Positions 5,570 through 5,632 of a DNA stretch of 5,632 nucleotides are shown here, in pieces. The stretch spans positions 2,143,282 to 2,148,913 of the forward strand of contig CP070658.1 in NCBI GenBank assembly GCA_020355105.1, written 5' to 3'. Numbering within the stretch: position 1 is the stretch's first letter; each line of letters opens with the position of its first letter. The notes beneath the pieces were generated by a model. That model saw only the letters and a list, made by a program, of their open reading frames with translations. It was not told the origin of the DNA and searched no databases. Origin of the DNA: Candidatus Thorarchaeota archaeon. GTDB taxonomy: Archaea > Asgardarchaeota > Thorarchaeia > Thorarchaeales > Thorarchaeaceae. A program made the position numbers and the translations under genes.

Positions 5570-5632
5570 ATGTCTGATAGGCTAGACCAAGGCCTGAAAA
5601 CCCTTCTAAACAAGGCCATAGAGTTGGATCAA
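5570..5632 (+). CDS. N-terminus of a probable MIT-domain protein, possibly Vps4/CdvC ATPase (cut by window edge)
   Basis: Only the first 21 codons, from ATG 5570, are visible, and the frame stays open to the edge. The translated start MSDRLDQGLKTLLNKAIELD is amphipathic and looks like the first helix of an MIT domain. Its LLNKAIELDQ lines up with LVTKATEEDK of human VPS4A, where the MIT domain also opens the protein. Vps4 is a AAA+ ATPase that disassembles ESCRT-III filaments, and its gene is commonly next to an ESCRT-III gene in archaea, which is the arrangement here. The AAA+ part would lie outside the window. With 21 residues other helical N-termini cannot be excluded. No strong ribosome binding site precedes the start. 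That a gene starts here is likely; its identity is an inference from a short match plus context. Confidence 0.55.
   Translation, partial: MSDRLDQGLKTLLNKAIELDQ

Noticed and set aside
5543..5588. Direct repeat GATAGGCT (5543-5550 and 5576-5583), each followed by AGACC
   Set aside because: Only eight bases and the second copy is inside the coding start of the right-end gene; chance is a sufficient explanation.

Overview
The window looks like a compact archaeal chromosome segment. Its protein content fits the Asgard (Promethearchaeota) side best. The reasons are an ESCRT-III protein of the eukaryote-like Vps2/24/46 type, TATA-like boxes 20-40 bases before start codons, a near-perfect archaeal Shine-Dalgarno sequence (AGGAGGTG), and an archaeal-style TldD/TldE (PmbA) pair. 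The lineage is an inference from these families, not something the sequence proves. No RNA gene, mobile element, CRISPR array or broken gene was seen. Every complete reading frame is intact.

Layout from left to right: (1) the 3' end of argS (arginyl-tRNA synthetase) on the + strand, 1-341. (2) A two-gene minus-strand operon, tldD (3079 down to 1694) followed after one base by pmbA/tldE (1692 down to 343). The pair encodes the catalytic and non-catalytic halves of a zinc-dependent peptidase complex. (3) A 135-144 bp divergent promoter region. (4) A + strand gene, 3224-4780, for an unnamed 518-residue protein. It has six CxxC pairs at the N-terminus, then a helical/coiled-coil stretch, a GRAM/PH-like domain, and a charged, aromatic-rich C-terminal part. 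(5) An ESCRT-III gene on the minus strand, 5401 down to 4781, converging on (4) with no base between the two stop codons. (6) A 168 bp divergent promoter region. (7) The first 21 codons of a + strand gene at 5570, which read like the first helix of an MIT domain. A Vps4/CdvC ATPase is the best guess.

The right half is the interesting part. ESCRT-III filaments remodel membranes, and Vps4, a AAA+ ATPase with an N-terminal MIT domain, takes them apart by gripping a C-terminal motif of ESCRT-III. The divergent arrangement here fits a co-regulated ESCRT-III/Vps4 pair. The convergent neighbour combines a FYVE/B-box-like cysteine pattern with a GRAM/PH-like domain, the kind of parts used by membrane-recruiting adaptors in eukaryotic trafficking. 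Its role as an ESCRT-associated membrane adaptor is a hypothesis from architecture and location only. The left half (argS, tldD/tldE) is ordinary housekeeping content.
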